In this document: one piece after another, positions 22,536 to 34,592 of the stretch
How the letters are laid out: every line of letters begins with the position of its first letter
Numbering within the stretch: position 1 is the first letter of the stretch
Source of the DNA: Semisulcospira habei
Taxonomy: Eukaryota; Mollusca; Gastropoda; Semisulcospiridae
Assembly: GCA_036245525.1 (NCBI GenBank)
Contig: BTPG01000004.1
Coordinates: forward strand, 48,452,323-48,516,322
Reading direction: 5' to 3'
Length of the DNA stretch: 64,000 bases
Position numbers and translations under genes: made by a program
Notes under the pieces: model-generated
What the model saw: the letters and a program-made list of their open reading frames with translations, nothing else
The model's database searches: none
What the model was told of the DNA's origin: nothing

Positions 22536-22749
22536 TACTAATGGTCAAAACTTAAGGGCCACTTTTTATCGCAGACGCACCAACAACACCACACAAAAAT
22601 AATGTAACAATACTTGGAGTCAGTACTTTGCTAATTTATTCAATAACAATTTTATTTAAGTTTTGAGTAAATCAAGCAATTGTAACAACAGCAGTATGTT
22701 AGATTGTTCACTCACCCCTCATTTAAAAAGTCAATCAAAACTGGTCCAG

Positions 22750-23772
22750 TCAGTAGCGAGTGTACCCACCGTTTGCAGCCAAGCATTCAATGCAGCGTTG
22801 ACGCATGGAGTTCACCAGGGTTCGAAAAACATGTTGTGGGATCGCTTCCCACTCTTGATTCAGGAACTGAGTCAGCTGGGGGACACCTTGAGGTGGGGGG
22901 GGGTGGTTGCTGACTACATGTTGCCCCAGCACGTCCCAGAGGTGCTCGATGGGAGCCAGATCATGTGAACGAGCTGGCCACAACATCCTCATGATGCCCC
23001 CTTGCTGAAGGTACTCATCCACCACACGGGCGCGATGAGGTCGAGCGTTGTCGTCCTGCAGAACAGCATTGTCGCCTATGGCTTGGAGAGCTGGCTGGAT
23101 GAGGGGCTGCACAGTCTCGTCCCGATAGCGCAGTCCAGTCAGGGTGCATCGGATGATGTGGAGGGGGGTCCTGCCTTCCCTGCTGAAGCCTGCCCAGACC
23201 ATGACTGAGCCTCCTCCATAGCGATCCACCTCTTGGACGCATCTATTCGTGCATCGCTCACCCTGGCGTCTCCAGACCCTCACCCTGCCGTCATTGAAGG
23301 ACACGGTCAACCATGACTCATCAGTAAACAGAACCTGAGTCCACTGGAGTCTGTTCCATCTCACATTTTGACGACACCAGGCAACCCGGGCTCTGCGATG
23401 AGCTGGATTGAGGGGTATTCTCACTGCTGCTCTGCATGAAGCCAGGCCAATTTCACGCAGACGTCGGCAGACTGTGCTTCTGCTGACGTTAGCGTTTGCA
23501 GCTTGCATCAGTTGACTTCGCAGAGTGGTTGACGTGACAGTTCGGTCGCGCAGAGCCGCCACTCGGAGGTATCTTCTGCTGGTGCAGCGCAGGCGTCCTG
23601 AGCAGAGTCGTCGATTTGCCCTTCCAGTTTCTTGGAATCATGCCAGCAGCCTCTGGATCACTGAATGGGACACCCCAAGACATCTCCCAACTTCTCGTCT
23701 GGAAATTCCATCCTGCAGCCATGCTAGCGCCCGGCCTTGATCTACTGGCGTTAGGCTTCGTCGTGGTGGCAT
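22750..23772 (-). pseudogene. Tc1-like transposase with one nonsense mutation
   Basis: A DDE transposase of about 340 residues. The frame starts MPPRRSLTPVDQGRALAWLQ with a helix-turn-helix (ISRREVGRCLGVSHSVIQRL) at ATG 23772 and ends at NGGYTRY, 22750. Catalytic acidic motifs are visible: VLFTDESWL, VLQDDNARPHRA and the final glutamate in APIEHLWDVLGQ. A single stop, TGA at 23640-23638 (after QRLLA), interrupts the N-terminal DNA-binding domain. From MAALRDRTVTS onward, 270 residues are open. Length and motif order fit the Tc1 family. It is inactive because of the stop and because the element is split. Confidence 0.93.
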
Positions 23773-24066
23773 GGTTAGGAAAGTGACAATTATGCCCCTA
23801 CTGTACGGTATTTGTAGTGAATCAGAAGTGCTCGGTGTTCACGACTGACCCCTTTAGCATGTGCATCACGACTTTACTGAGTTTTTCCACCTGCCTGCCT
23901 TTGGTACGCTTGCCAATATCACACAGCTTTTCACAAAAACTGACGATGTTTCACGTTTATTTGACTTGTTCGTGGAAATTGATGAATTGTTGTCTTTTGT
24001 TCTCTGTACAGTGGACTGTCTAAGGTCAACTTTTAACCCATTTGGATCGAAAGAACATTGTATTTT
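23773..24066. other. Tc1 5' flank of transposase
   Basis: Non-coding part of the Tc1 element between the transposase start and the next nested insertion. It ends in ...GTATTTT, the first copy of the ATTTT target duplication. Confidence 0.5.
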
Positions 24067-24955
24067 CAGGGGTGGGATTTTTAAGCGTTTTCTCTGATTT
24101 CTGCGGACACTCTTTCACAATTCAGCTGAAGCAGATTTATTTTCCGCGTCTTAAAAACAACAACAAAAAACACTATAAAAAAAATTTCAATGGCTAAAAA
24201 TTCTCAAATGGATCGGATTTGTATGTAGTTTGGTTCACTATCGCCCGATACTCCCAGTAGCTTTAGGTCGCAGTAGAAATTGGCAGTGAGAAAGGATATT
24301 GTTCAAAGACAGAGTGCGCTATCCGTTGATGAAAATTGTTTGAAAAATAAGTGGGAGTGGACAGAAGAGAGAGTTGGTGAAGACTTTCTTTCCTCAAAAC
24401 ACATTACCAATGACATTACTGTAAGGAGTAGTGTCTTAACTAGCCTAATTTTAGCCAAAATTGGTTGTGTACCTATATGGCAGGGGAGGCAACAAGGGGC
24501 GACATAAGCCTAACCAGTATCCTGAGTAGCCTCCCTTCCATCCCCATCCGGGCAACCGCTCACCGGAATCCTGCCAGTCTGTTTCTTAGTGGAAGGTTGT
24601 GTACCTCTGCTTCTGCATCTTGGCTGTGTACGGTGTGACCGGTCGCCTTGTGGCTTGGACTCTGCGTGTTTAAGAAGAGTGATAGAGCTGTGCTCGCCTG
24701 GGATTACTGATGCAGCTGTGCTAGCTTGGAGTTTACCTTCGTCGGTTTTGAGAGTGACCTTACACTGGTCTTGTGGTGTTGGGGACTTAGATTACTTCCC
24801 GTAGTCTGCACGAGCCTTGGATTACTGTGTTCACGGTGCTTCTTGGAGCTACCTTCGGGATGCGGCTCTTCCGTTGGTGGTTTGAGCCTTCGCTTCGGCG
24901 GCACGGTTGGTCCCTTCGGTCCTTGCTTGGCCTCTGGCCTTCCCGACATGGTACG

Positions 24956-25130
24956 GTAAAACCTCGATGGATGCCTGTGACCGGCGCTAAAGGGGAGGGA
25001 AAGCGCCGGGCGTCGGCACTAGTCGTGGCGTAACATCGCTTCGATTCTCGGCTTTGCGCGCGTACGCATTGGATGCGTGGCCTCGGGAAGCCACGCTTGC
25101 TCGCCTGTCACTCATGATTATGTTTTGCAG
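24956..25130 (+). other. Candidate 5'-leader intron of DIRS A1
   Basis: Donor GGTAAAACCTCG at 24955 and acceptor TGTTTTGCAG ending at 25130, just before gag-like coding (TTGCAGTTCCGCACCTGC). Equivalent donors occur in A2 (28625), C (47091) and D (60603), and acceptors in A2 (28833) and C (47264). Splicing is inferred from conservation of position. Confidence 0.5.
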
Positions 25131-25429
25131 TTGCAGTTCCGCACCTGCACGCGTTGTGGGACTTCTGATGGCAGAGTGACGTGCATGCTGTATGCCTACC
25201 TTGTTCCGGCTGTGCCTCTACTCACCCGTGCGTCGTCTGCGCCCCCTGGCTGGAGGAGCAGTGGTCTCAGCTTTGGGGATTCTGTCGCTATGAACAACCG
25301 ACACAAGTCCGAGTGCAGGCGCCTGCCACCGACCCGACCATCTTCGGGGATTGAACAGCTCGGACACTCACAACTTGGGACGCACGGGCGGCTTCAGACC
25401 TTATTGAGCTGAGGTCTTCAGCTGATGGT

Positions 25430-25720
25430 TCGTCAGTTTGCTGGGGAAACGAGACACCAAGCTTGGCCAACGCAGGACTTCAGCAAGAATGTTTGTCAAC
25501 TCGCTGGGTAAACAACACACCGAGCTTGGCCAACATAGGCCTCAGCAAGAATGTTTGTCAGCTCGCTGGGAAAACATACACCGAGCTGGCCAACATAGGC
25601 CTTCGGCAAGAATGTTCATCAGCTCGCTGGGTAAACGGATCATCGAGCCTGGCCAACATAGGGTGTCAACAGGTTTGTTCGACAGCTCGCTGAGTAATGT
25701 AAGCACCGAGTCTGGCCAAC
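25430..25720 (+). repeat. Five ~64-bp tandem units in A1 gag region
   Basis: Units share CAGCTCGCTGGG, AAAC, CACCGAGCTTGGCCAACATA, GG and CAAGAATGTTTGTC. The period is not a multiple of three, so the repeat disrupts any gag frame. It is an internal expansion within a dead element. Confidence 0.8.
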
Positions 25721-27379
25721 AATGTACTTTTACGAACCACCACACGCCCAGACCCTTGAGACAAGTCCAGCACAGGCGTATGGCGTCCCGTGCAGAGGTC
25801 AGTAACAAGGTGAGGTACCCTAGCACGGATGAGAATGCCGAACAAATGCTGACCCGCTCGTCAGACAAAGATAGAGATGAGACGGGCCCATAGCGACACA
25901 GTTTGCATTTACGAAACTAACGTTCAGACAACAGTTGCAGGGGAAAGGACTTCGCCACCTCGCTGGTAGAATCGCCGAGCTTGGCCTACTATGTGCATAA
26001 ATGACCAGACCTTGGAACGAGTCCAGCACAGGTGTACAGCGTCCTGCTCTGAGGTCAGTGACAAAGACAAATGCCCTCGGCCGGACAAAAAGGCTGGATC
26101 AGTGAGGGCCCTCTCATCAGGTGAGATAGAGACGAGTTTGGGCCACGGCGACATCGCTCACACATTCCCCCCCCCCCCCCCCCCCCCCCCCCCCCACCGT
26201 TCGAGCAGTAGGCAGCGGGATTTAGAAAAGTAAGCGACGAGATTACACAAAGCTTCAACATCCCGCTCCAATGTCAGTACATTTATTTATTTATTTATTG
26301 CCGACCAGGCGACTAAGGCCATCTCATGGCGGAAGGTCAGTGACAGGTGCTCACAACTGGACAATTCTGCTGGACTTACGTGCGCCCGTTCGTCGGATAA
26401 AAGTAGAGGGACGAGCCGGGTTCACGTCAATATCGCACGCCCCATCTACCCTCAGGACGGGCCACTGGGTGTTAGAAGAACCGAGCGGACTCCCGTACCT
26501 CGTCGGCGGCCACGGTCGCGGGACAAGTCGCCGCTACTGCAGACTGCTTCCCACAACTTGGATGTCACCCTAGGCCTGCCGCCGAGACTAGAGTACGGCC
26601 GTCCAACCCTGCCACATTCCAACAGAAGTGTTCTGCCTCAAGCTCAGTATAAGTACCATCACCCCGGGCGAGACTATGGGATCAGTGTGCGGCCGCAAGC
26701 CTGACACTCACGGGATGGGTCGACTCGGACTGCATGGGTTACACCGCACGCATTCCGGCCCAGCACAGATGTACGGCGTCCAGCCCAGCGAGGGATGCCT
26801 TTACCCTAGACAGGATGAGACTTAGGGCCTTGGACGCCCGCGTGGCTCTTAGAGTACTATGAGCGCAGCCACAGCGTCGGCTCGCCACTCCGCCTCCCCA
26901 CCTAGTCGGCTTCCTGCTTTCTCGCGGCCACTAGTATGGTTTTGGTGTACACATGTCACGGGTTTTTAATCGTGGGTACTCGGTGTAAAGCGCTTTCAGC
27001 TGGAAGGTAGCTTTGGCGGATGACACAGGATTCCCGCCGGCACCCCAGGGCGGTAGGACGGTGTATCTACGGTCCCGGGACGTTGCGCGTCAGCCTGCGG
27101 AGACGGCGCTTGACTGCGCATGACTGAACCTCTACCTGACTTCGTTCCACGCGTCGAGGATCGGAGCTCCCTCCACTCGCCACGGTTAGGACTAGTAGCT
27201 TACTGGCTTGCCAGTCACCACCTACCACGCTGCGTACCACGCCTCGGTCAACGCCTTGCCACCTACTACGTCTCGGTTGACGCCTTGCGAGCTACCACCT
27301 CGTGTGAACTGGTGCTTCAGGATGACACCTGCACAGCGGCCTCAACCTGCAGACCGTTGGTAAGCGGCTACGACAGTTG
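25721..27379 (+). pseudogene. Degraded gag-like region of DIRS A1
   Basis: Corresponds in position to the gag-like, Arg/Ser-rich region of the other DIRS copies (compare 60700-61800), with partial similarity such as GTGTACAGCGTCC and GTCAGTGACA segments and a C29 tract at 26167-26195. No frame stays open. Near 27190-27300 a short unit CCACCTACCACGCTG/ACGCCTCGGT recurs. Confidence 0.5.
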
Positions 27380-28197
27380 ACACGCGCACCATGCTGTACG
27401 AGTTCGTCGCCGCCCCGTCCTTCGGCGTGGAGACCGCCCGAGCCTTCGCACCGCAGTACTGACTTGGACTGGGCCGTCAGCCTGGACTCGTCGACATTCC
27501 TAGACGATCTTGCGGAGCCGGTCGGAGACCTCCTTGGACATGATTGAGTTCTGCTCGCCCCCGGACACCCCGTCTACAGCTGTTACCTCTGCCTCGCTTT
27601 CGGCGGCGTGGTCTACCAGTGTCGTGCACTTCCCTTCAGCTCTGCCGCAGCCACTGGGTGTTCTACCGCGTCTGGACGCTGTAGTAGACGAGGCCGGTTG
27701 GACGTCTTCGTGCGGCCACGTCGACATCCCTAGACGATCGTCGCTTGTGGAACCGGTCGGAGACCTCCTTGGAGAAGAATGCGTTCTGCTCGTCCCCAGA
27801 CACCGTCTCCATCCGTTCCCTCCGCTTTGCCTTCGACTTCGTGTTCTACCAGGGTCGTGTGCTCCCTTCGGTGTCCATCGCAGCCTCTGGAGGTTCTACC
27901 GTAGCTGTACTTCATAGCAGACAGGACCAGACGAATGTCTTCGTGCTCCACATCGGCATCCATAGACGATCTTCTCTTGCGGAACCGGTCGGAGTCCTCC
28001 TTGGAGAAGGATCGAGATGCACTTCGGGATCTCCTTGGCAGGCGTGGCTTCCTGGTCTACGTGCGCAAGTGCTGTAGCGCCGCTTGTCTACCTGGGGATG
28101 GAACCACGCACCGGCCTCATGCACAGCGGCTTCTGGAGCGGCGAATGCAGCACTTGGCGAACCCAGCGCGGAGGTTGTCTCAAGAGCAAGCGTCCTT
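27380..28197 (+). pseudogene. Rearranged reverse transcriptase remnant of DIRS A1
   Basis: Resembles intact DIRS reverse transcriptase DNA at 63140-63660, but scrambled. The segment with GACGATCTTGCGGAGCCGGT and GGAGACCTCCTTGGA appears three times (near 27500, 27740 and 27970), each preceded by an AC-rich GACATCC or GGCATCC motif. This indicates tandem duplication of the active-site region. It ends at 28197 in the middle of QEQAS-type coding, where DIRS A2 is inserted. RNase H sequence resumes at 42736. Confidence 0.7.
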
Positions 28198-28624
28198 GTT
28201 TCCTCTAAAACATTACCGATGACATGACTGTCAGGAAATAGTCTACTTGCTTACCAATTTTAGCCTAAGACCCGAAGGGTCCCCCCAGGAGGCTCTCGGG
28301 GATCTCTAACAGGGACGAGAGTAGCCTCCCATGCCCATCCGGTCACGTGCCACGTGGTGCAACCTTCAACCAGTTGTCTACTTCGCTGTTAGCGTATGCA
28401 CGCGTTTTTTTAGAGCCTACGGACCCTGACTTACGGAGACTGTGTACGGTTCGACCGTTACTCACCGGCCTTCCTTCTCCTTGCCTTCCTGCTTCCTCTT
28501 CCTTGCATGGCCTCCTTCTTCTCTGCCTAGCTCGTCTGTGCAGCTGGCTGGCCCTGGAGCCTGCTAGACTCCCGTCGCGCGCAGTGGTTTGTTCTTCGAC
28601 ACTCTGCCGCTCCGCCATGGAAAG

Positions 28625-28833
28625 GTAAAGTCTCGGCCGCTTCCTACCTCTCGCCCGGCTGGGCCGGACGTCGGTCTTGGCTCGAACTACTCTTTGTTTT
28701 CTCTCCGGCCAACAGCCATACCACCGGTTCTCGTTTCGCAGTGAGTTTCACTCGTTACCTAATTTCGGAGCTTTGAATGGCGGGGTTGGTTACCCACCGC
28801 CGGTCACCTTTCATGTATGGGTATGTGTTGCAG
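28625..28833 (+). other. Candidate 5'-leader intron of DIRS A2
   Basis: Donor GGTAAAGTCTCGG at 28624 and acceptor GTGTTGCAG ending at 28833, immediately before the codons for the zinc-ribbon start of gag (CQVRTCPHCGDFQWP). Confidence 0.5.
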
Positions 28834-30080
28834 TTGCCAAGTGCGCACCTGTCCCCATTGCGGCGACTTCCAGTGGCCTAGTGACCGGCACACAGTGTGT
28901 CTACTGTGTTCCGGCTGCTCCTCTGACCTCGTCTGCGCTGTCTGCTTTTCTTGGCCGGAGGATCTTTGGTCTGAACTCTGGAGGTTCTACCGGCGTGAGC
29001 GACCCACTCCTGTCCGCGACTGTCCGCCTTCCTTGGGACCTACCGCGGCACGCCGGGACTTGTTCAAGCTTCCCTCCTCGGCCTTGGAGAAACGCACGCC
29101 TCGTATTCCTGGTAAGACTGTTTCTGCTATGGTGTCCGCACCGACCTTGCCCGCTGACTCCTCCGGTGAGTCGCCAAGCCGGCTACGTGCCCCCCTCCTT
29201 GAGCCCCGGGCACCATGACCTTTGTCGCCTATTAGTAGACGCGTTGGCCTTGTGGCCCCTCCCTCTAAGCCCGCTGACTCCTCCGGCGAGTCGCCAAGCC
29301 AGCTACGTGCCCCCCTCCTTGAGCCCCAGGCACCGCGACCTTTGTCGCCAATTAGCACACCCATCGGCCTTTCGGCCCCAGCTTATAAGCCTGCTGACTC
29401 ATACGGCGAGTCGCCAAGCCGGCTACGTGCCCCCTCCTTGAGCCCCGGGCACCGTGACCTTTGTTGCCTCTTAGTACTCACGTTGACCTTTTGGCCCCAG
29501 CTTCTAAGCCCCTGACTCCTACGGCGAGTCGCCTAGCCGGCTACGTGCCCCCCTCCTTGAGCCCCGGGCACCGCGACCTTTGTCGCCTTTTCCTACACCT
29601 CGTGACAGAACGGACCGTCCCCTGACTTGCCGTTCCTCCAGGTGCCGCTCCGTGGATCGACGCCATAGCCCTCGTCGCGTGGATAGAAAACGCAGCGCCC
29701 GGCATTCGTTGTCCTCCCGCTTGACTTCCTCCTGTGTTTCCCGTCGGCGCAGTCGTTCTCCGTGGCGGGTGTCCTCTCGGCGCCCCTCCCCTCCGCGCTC
29801 CTCCCATAGGAGTCGTAGGGACGGCGGGACTCCTTCGCCTCGTGCTCGTCGCAGTCGTTCTCCTCAGGACTGGCGTCTTCCTCGCTCTCGGCGGCCTTTG
29901 CCTCCAGCCTTCCCGCGGCGTCTTCGGCTTAGCCCTCCGGCTCCCCCTCCGCCTCCCCCGCGGGTCAGTTTGCCTCCACCCTCCGTTCGTCGGTCTTCTC
30001 CTCGTCTTCCGCCTCAGCCTCAGCCTGCCGTCGACGTTGAGACCTTAAGTTTGTTTCCAGAGGATTCCGTTTCGGCTTTT
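28817..30080 (+). pseudogene. Gag-like protein of DIRS A2, first part
   Basis: Begins with a compact Cys cluster (CSCQVRTCPHCGDFQWP, then CLLCSGCSSDLVCAVC), probably a zinc ribbon, followed by WPEDLWSELWRFYRRERP. The same N-terminal domain occurs in DIRS C (47266) and, partly, in A1 and D. Next come four 120-bp repeats, then an Arg/Ser-rich segment resembling a nucleic-acid binding tail (RRRSRSPWRVSSRRPSPPR), then VDVETLSLFPEDSVSAF. A nonsense change (CGA to TGA, about 29216) and a frameshift in repeat four inactivate it. At 30080 DIRS B interrupts it. The same protein resumes at 35841. Confidence 0.8.
29130..29580 (+). repeat. Four 120-bp in-frame tandem repeats in gag
   Basis: Each unit codes 40 residues with core PADSSGESPSRLRAPLLEP and a linker PLSPISxxxGL. 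The 40-codon period preserves frame, so duplication occurred while gag was still under constraint. The last unit has lost one C. Confidence 0.9.
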
Positions 30081-31609
30081 GTTTCCTCAAACATTACCGA
30101 TGACATGACTTTATGGAAGTGTCTACTTACTTGCTCAATTTTAGCCTAGAATCCATTGTGTGCCAACACAACCCGGGAGGCACTCCGGGAACCCCTCGAG
30201 GGGTCGAGAGTAGTCTCCCGTTCCTACCTTACCGGTTCCCGGTCATATAGTAGACCAACCAGTCGTCTACTTTGCTCGCGCGGATAAGACGGGTTTAGCC
30301 TAGCTCTCGGACGGTGACTTCTACCGGTCTTCTTTCCTACGTTCGTTTCCGTACGCCCTCGTGTACTCCGCGGCCTTTCTTCCGTGCCTTCTGGCGGGTT
30401 ACCGGCTTTGCTGTCCTCATGGCCTGGTCTACCGCCCTTTCGCCTGTGCCGGCTTGGCCCCGCTCCCCTCCACGTGGTGTGGCGGTGTTATGGTGGCCCT
30501 GTCCCCGCTTCGTCTCGGAGGTAAGGTAGCGGTAGCTGCCCTTGACTGGCCCCCCGGCCGGGCGCCATCCGTTTCGCGGCTGCTCATTTTACGGCTATTT
30601 CTGCAGCTCTCCCGACGCTTGGCTTACCTTGTGCCCTCGTCGTTAATGCCTAGTTAGCAGCTTGGCTCGGCGCCATTTTGTTCTTCGGCACGTGGTTTGC
30701 TTGTGCTATTCATTGCCCTCTTTGCTCCCCCTCCCCCCCCCCCCCTGCGATATAATCTGGCCACCATGTCTGCCGGCGGAGCACCGCCTTAGCAAGTTAG
30801 CGCCGCTTACTGTGTGGTACTACTGGTATTGTACCTTTGTGCGCCCGGCGCTTTTCTTCGCTGGGGAGCTGGTTGGTGCGGGGGTAAAAGGGTTCACCTC
30901 TCGAGTGAAGGGTACATGGTTCGTTTCCAGCTTGGGTCTTATTGGGTTCAGAGCCTTTCGGTCCCCTCCTTGATATCTCCTCCATGGGGGACATTTACGT
31001 TAAGCCCTAAAAGGAAAGGGAGAGAATGACTTGGCCCTGGGGACCCTGTAGCGGCTGCGTCGGTCGTTTTGTCGGTTTGCAGCCCACTTGGTCGCAGTGC
31101 CTACGTTAGTGAGATAATAGTATTAACCATATAGTAACAAGCGCATTTATAGACGCTTTTACTGGGGTTGGAGATCGGCTCATAGCGCCACTACTTCCTG
31201 GACCCTCGCGCACGCGCACGTGTACCGCACGCATTAGCTCACACACTGCACGGCACACAGTTCGTTCACAGGGGGTTAAGGGGCTACTGCAGTTTGGAAT
31301 TTCAAATTCTTGGTATTTGAAATGTGATTTAGTGCGCTACGCGGATTCTGCTCCCGGTGCGGCGTCTCCCTGTGGCCGACGGTTGACCATGCGGTGTGCC
31401 TCCCTGTGCCGGCTGCTCCTCGGACCCCCTTCCTGGATTCGGCACGTCCCGACCGGAGCAACGGTGGTCTCACCTGGAACCTTACCAGCGCGAGCTCCCA
31501 CACCCAGCTGCCTCGTGGCCAGCCCTTGGGCCGTCCTCTGCCACCTCACGTAGCAGCCGCTTCTTCCCGTCTCGGCCTTACGGAACGGATCTCTCGTCGG
31601 GTACTTGCT

Positions 31610-32000
31610 GGACCGGCTGACCACATGCTGACCACGGGACTGCCCCTGCTGCCAAGCCCGCTGATCCTTCCGGAGGATCTGTATGCCGGCAGAGCGCCCG
31701 CCTCACTGAGCCCGGCCTGCAGCAGTGTGCCACAAGCCGTCCCACGTTGACTGGCCGTCATTCGTCGGGTACCCACTGGAACTGCTGACCACAGGACTGC
31801 CCCTGCTGCCACGCCCGCTGATCCTTCCGGAGGATCTGTATGCCGACAGAGCGCCCGCCGCACTGAGCCCGGCTTGCAGCAGTGGGCCACGAGCTGTCCC
31901 TCGTTGACTGGCCGTCCTCACCTGTCTCTCCTCGATAAGCCCGCGGGCTCTTCCGAGGGGTCTGGTTACCGGCAGAGCTCCCGCCTCATTGAGCCCGGCC
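31610..32000 (+). repeat. ~130-bp tandem repeats in DIRS B
   Basis: Two close units and a partial third carrying GACCACAGGACTGCCCCTGC, CGCTGATCCTTCCGGAGGAT, CTGTATGCCG and GAGCGCCCGCC. A related unit lies near the 3' end at 35135-35255, so the copies are both tandem and dispersed within the element. Confidence 0.8.
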
Positions 32001-34249
32001 AGCAGACACGTCAGCCACAGCGTGTACGGTTCAGCCACGCTCCCGACTCCTCCCGTTCCTCTGTCGGAAGGATCGGCTCGCTCTAGGGTCGCCTGGACGT
32101 CACGCTTCGTCGCGCTCTCCCACCCCATCTTCGGCGCTCTCGCCTCGACGCTCTCGTCTTCCCCTCGATGGCACCCCGCCTGGATTCGCTGCCATGGTTC
32201 GCCGGCCGTGGATCGCCTGCCATGGATCGCCTCCCCCGTTCCCGGCATAGCAGTCGCCCCTCTTCCCCAACCCCCCCCCCAGGACGGTCTTCCGCCATGC
32301 GCCCGCCTCGTCGCTGACGTCGTCCCTTCCTCAGCACTGCGCCCCCCCCACCCCAGGGGTAGGTCGCCGCCTGCTGGACTCCGACTGTTGGGCCCTGAAA
32401 TCCAGTTTCTTCTCCGCCCTCCTCCGGCTAGCCGCCCGTCGCGATCCTAGGCCTTGGGCAACGCCTGCCCGCCTCCTTCGCCCACGTCCCGTCGCAGCGC
32501 CCCGCCTTCACGCCTGCTGTCGGATGCCTCCCGTCTGCTCTGCCCTCTCTGGACCGAGTTCCGAGTGACCCTCTTCTAGGCCTCCACCCTGCGCGGAGAG
32601 TTCCCCTCCCGTCCGGGAACTGAAGCCACCTCGGAGTTCGCTTGACGCCCCGGCCTGCTTAAACCGCCCTCTTCTAATTCACGACTGTGTGGAACCACAC
32701 CTCAGTTGAGAAGCGGACCAGGGCCCACTGAGTGCAGATCAACCATCTGTGGCAGTTCCCGGCGTGGGGGCAAGTGATCTTAGCGCGCGCCACTTCAGGC
32801 GGAGTGGAAGAGCTGTCCCTGGTCCTAGAGAGGAGTGCTCTTCCTTCCCTACTCTTGTGTACGTGCCGACGGCCGCCTACCAGCGCACACCAGGGGATAC
32901 GCTGGAAAGTCCCGGAAGAGTTGGCGCCTCCTCATCGTCCTATTGGCGCTGTTCCAGTCGTTCTCGTTTCCCTTCCTTCGGATGGTTTCCTCCGGGGCCG
33001 GGAGAGCCGCCGTCCCGCCTGGAGACTTCACGGCCAGCCTGGACTTGTTCGTCGCGTTCGTCTGCACCAGGCCTCCACGGGTCCCTAGTCAACTCAGGCA
33101 AGTCGGACCTCGCCCCTTCGTGTCGCCTTGTCCTTTTGCGTCTCTGCGCCCGGCCGCCTCAGCGGCCCCTCCGGCCTCTTTACGTCCCTCCTCAGGCGAC
33201 CTGTCCGCCTTGGTACCCGGGTGCCTGTTATTCCGCCCCCTCCTCCTGCGTTGGACGGGTGCTTCGTGGCTTGCTGCGGGAGTCCCCCTGACCGCTCCAC
33301 CTCCTCATCTCTCACTGGGCGTCGATACAAGTCTTGCTGATTGGGTATCCCATCTGCTACCGCGGTTCCTCATGACGTCCGGCCCCTGGCCTCCGGAGTT
33401 TGTGGACAAGCTCAGCAACGGGTTGGAGCTGCAAGCAGTCTGGCAAGTCCGCGTCGCGTGGGAGGAACAACTGCTCGTCTTCTCTGACAACGCGACACTG
33501 GTGGGGTACTGCCTCTTACAGGGTGGGCCGTGCTCACCCGTCCTGGGTTGCTCCTCTGCCGTCTGATACGTTGATGCGAGAACCGCTACCTTCCTCCTGG
33601 CCCGACACAGCCCTGGCCGTCGAAATGTCTTGGCCGTCTCTCGCGCCTGACGCGACCAGTCGCTACACATGGAAGGGGCCGTCCGCTAGGACACCTTCGG
33701 ATTATCTGCACGCGATGGGAGACGCCTTGGTCGTTCTGTTCACCGCGGTAGAGTTACCAGCTTCCCCTTGTCTCCCCGGTCCCAGACCCTCTGGCCTGGG
33801 CAGTCTTCGCTCTGTCCACCCCGTGGGATGGACTTTCGTGTACCCGTACCCTCGGACAGTCCTCGTTCCCAAGGTCCTCCTCAGCTTCGGGGTGCATACG
33901 GTCGTCCTACGGCTCGTCCCGTTCCCGTGAACCGGTCCTGGACCTCCGACCTCCTCAGCCTCTCCATGGGCCCCCCATGGCTGCTTCCCGCGCGATGCTC
34001 AGCAACCGCGACATCGCTGTTCCACCCATGCCCGGAGCGCCTACTCCTACACGCCTGGAGTTGTGCCGCAAGCCCGCGCTGCTAGAGGCGTCTTGAGTGC
34101 AGCAGTGGAAGCTTTCGCTACAGCCCGCGGCCCCTGTAGGGCATCGGCGACCTTACTTCTCTCTTCGGCCTGCGGCGTCCAGTGCCCTGTTCGCTCATTC
34201 CTCGCTGGGACCTACCCTGTGTACTGACTTGGCTGAATTCTGCCCGATT

Positions 34250-34592
34250 CGCACCGCTGTCTTTGGCCCTCCTTGCGGATGTGACTCGTCAGACGTGCTT
34301 CCTGTGGGCGCTTGCCATGGCAACCCGAGTTGGCGAGCTTCACACGCGGTCAGCGCGCCCTGCCTACCTGCCGTTTCGAGCGGATGGTTCCGTACCGCTG
34401 CTTACGGACCCTGCCTTCATTGCCAAGACCAGGTCCCCCATGACCACGCCACAGGGATTCACCTTGCAGCCGCTGAAAGGGTCGGACTTCCCCCAGGAGA
34501 CCAGGCAACAAAGTCCTGTGCGAGCCCTCGCGTGCTCTGACGCCGAATCAACGCCGGCCAGTGGGGACGCTTACGCCTCTCTCTGCCGTTAA
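34250..34592 (+). pseudogene. Tyrosine recombinase fragment of DIRS B
   Basis: The frame reads TRQTCFLWALAMATRVGELH, which contains the first catalytic arginine box of tyrosine recombinases (compare ATVARVSELHAL in DIRS C), then a region ending VRALACSDAESTPAS. The later HxxR and Tyr motifs are not identifiable. A partial second copy of this region at about 34690-34900 suggests an internal duplication. Confidence 0.65.

Noticed and set aside
25430..25720. CRISPR-like array
   Set aside because: Units are directly tandem with no unique spacers and lie in a eukaryotic retrotransposon.
26167..26195. C29 tract as a functional G-quadruplex
   Set aside because: Homopolymer tracts recur in several dead elements here and may vary or be misassembled; there is no supporting context.
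28343..33700. Many overlapping Arg/Pro/Ser-rich frames on both strands
   Set aside because: GC-rich degenerate DIRS DNA gives spurious open frames. Only those with DIRS motifs were kept.
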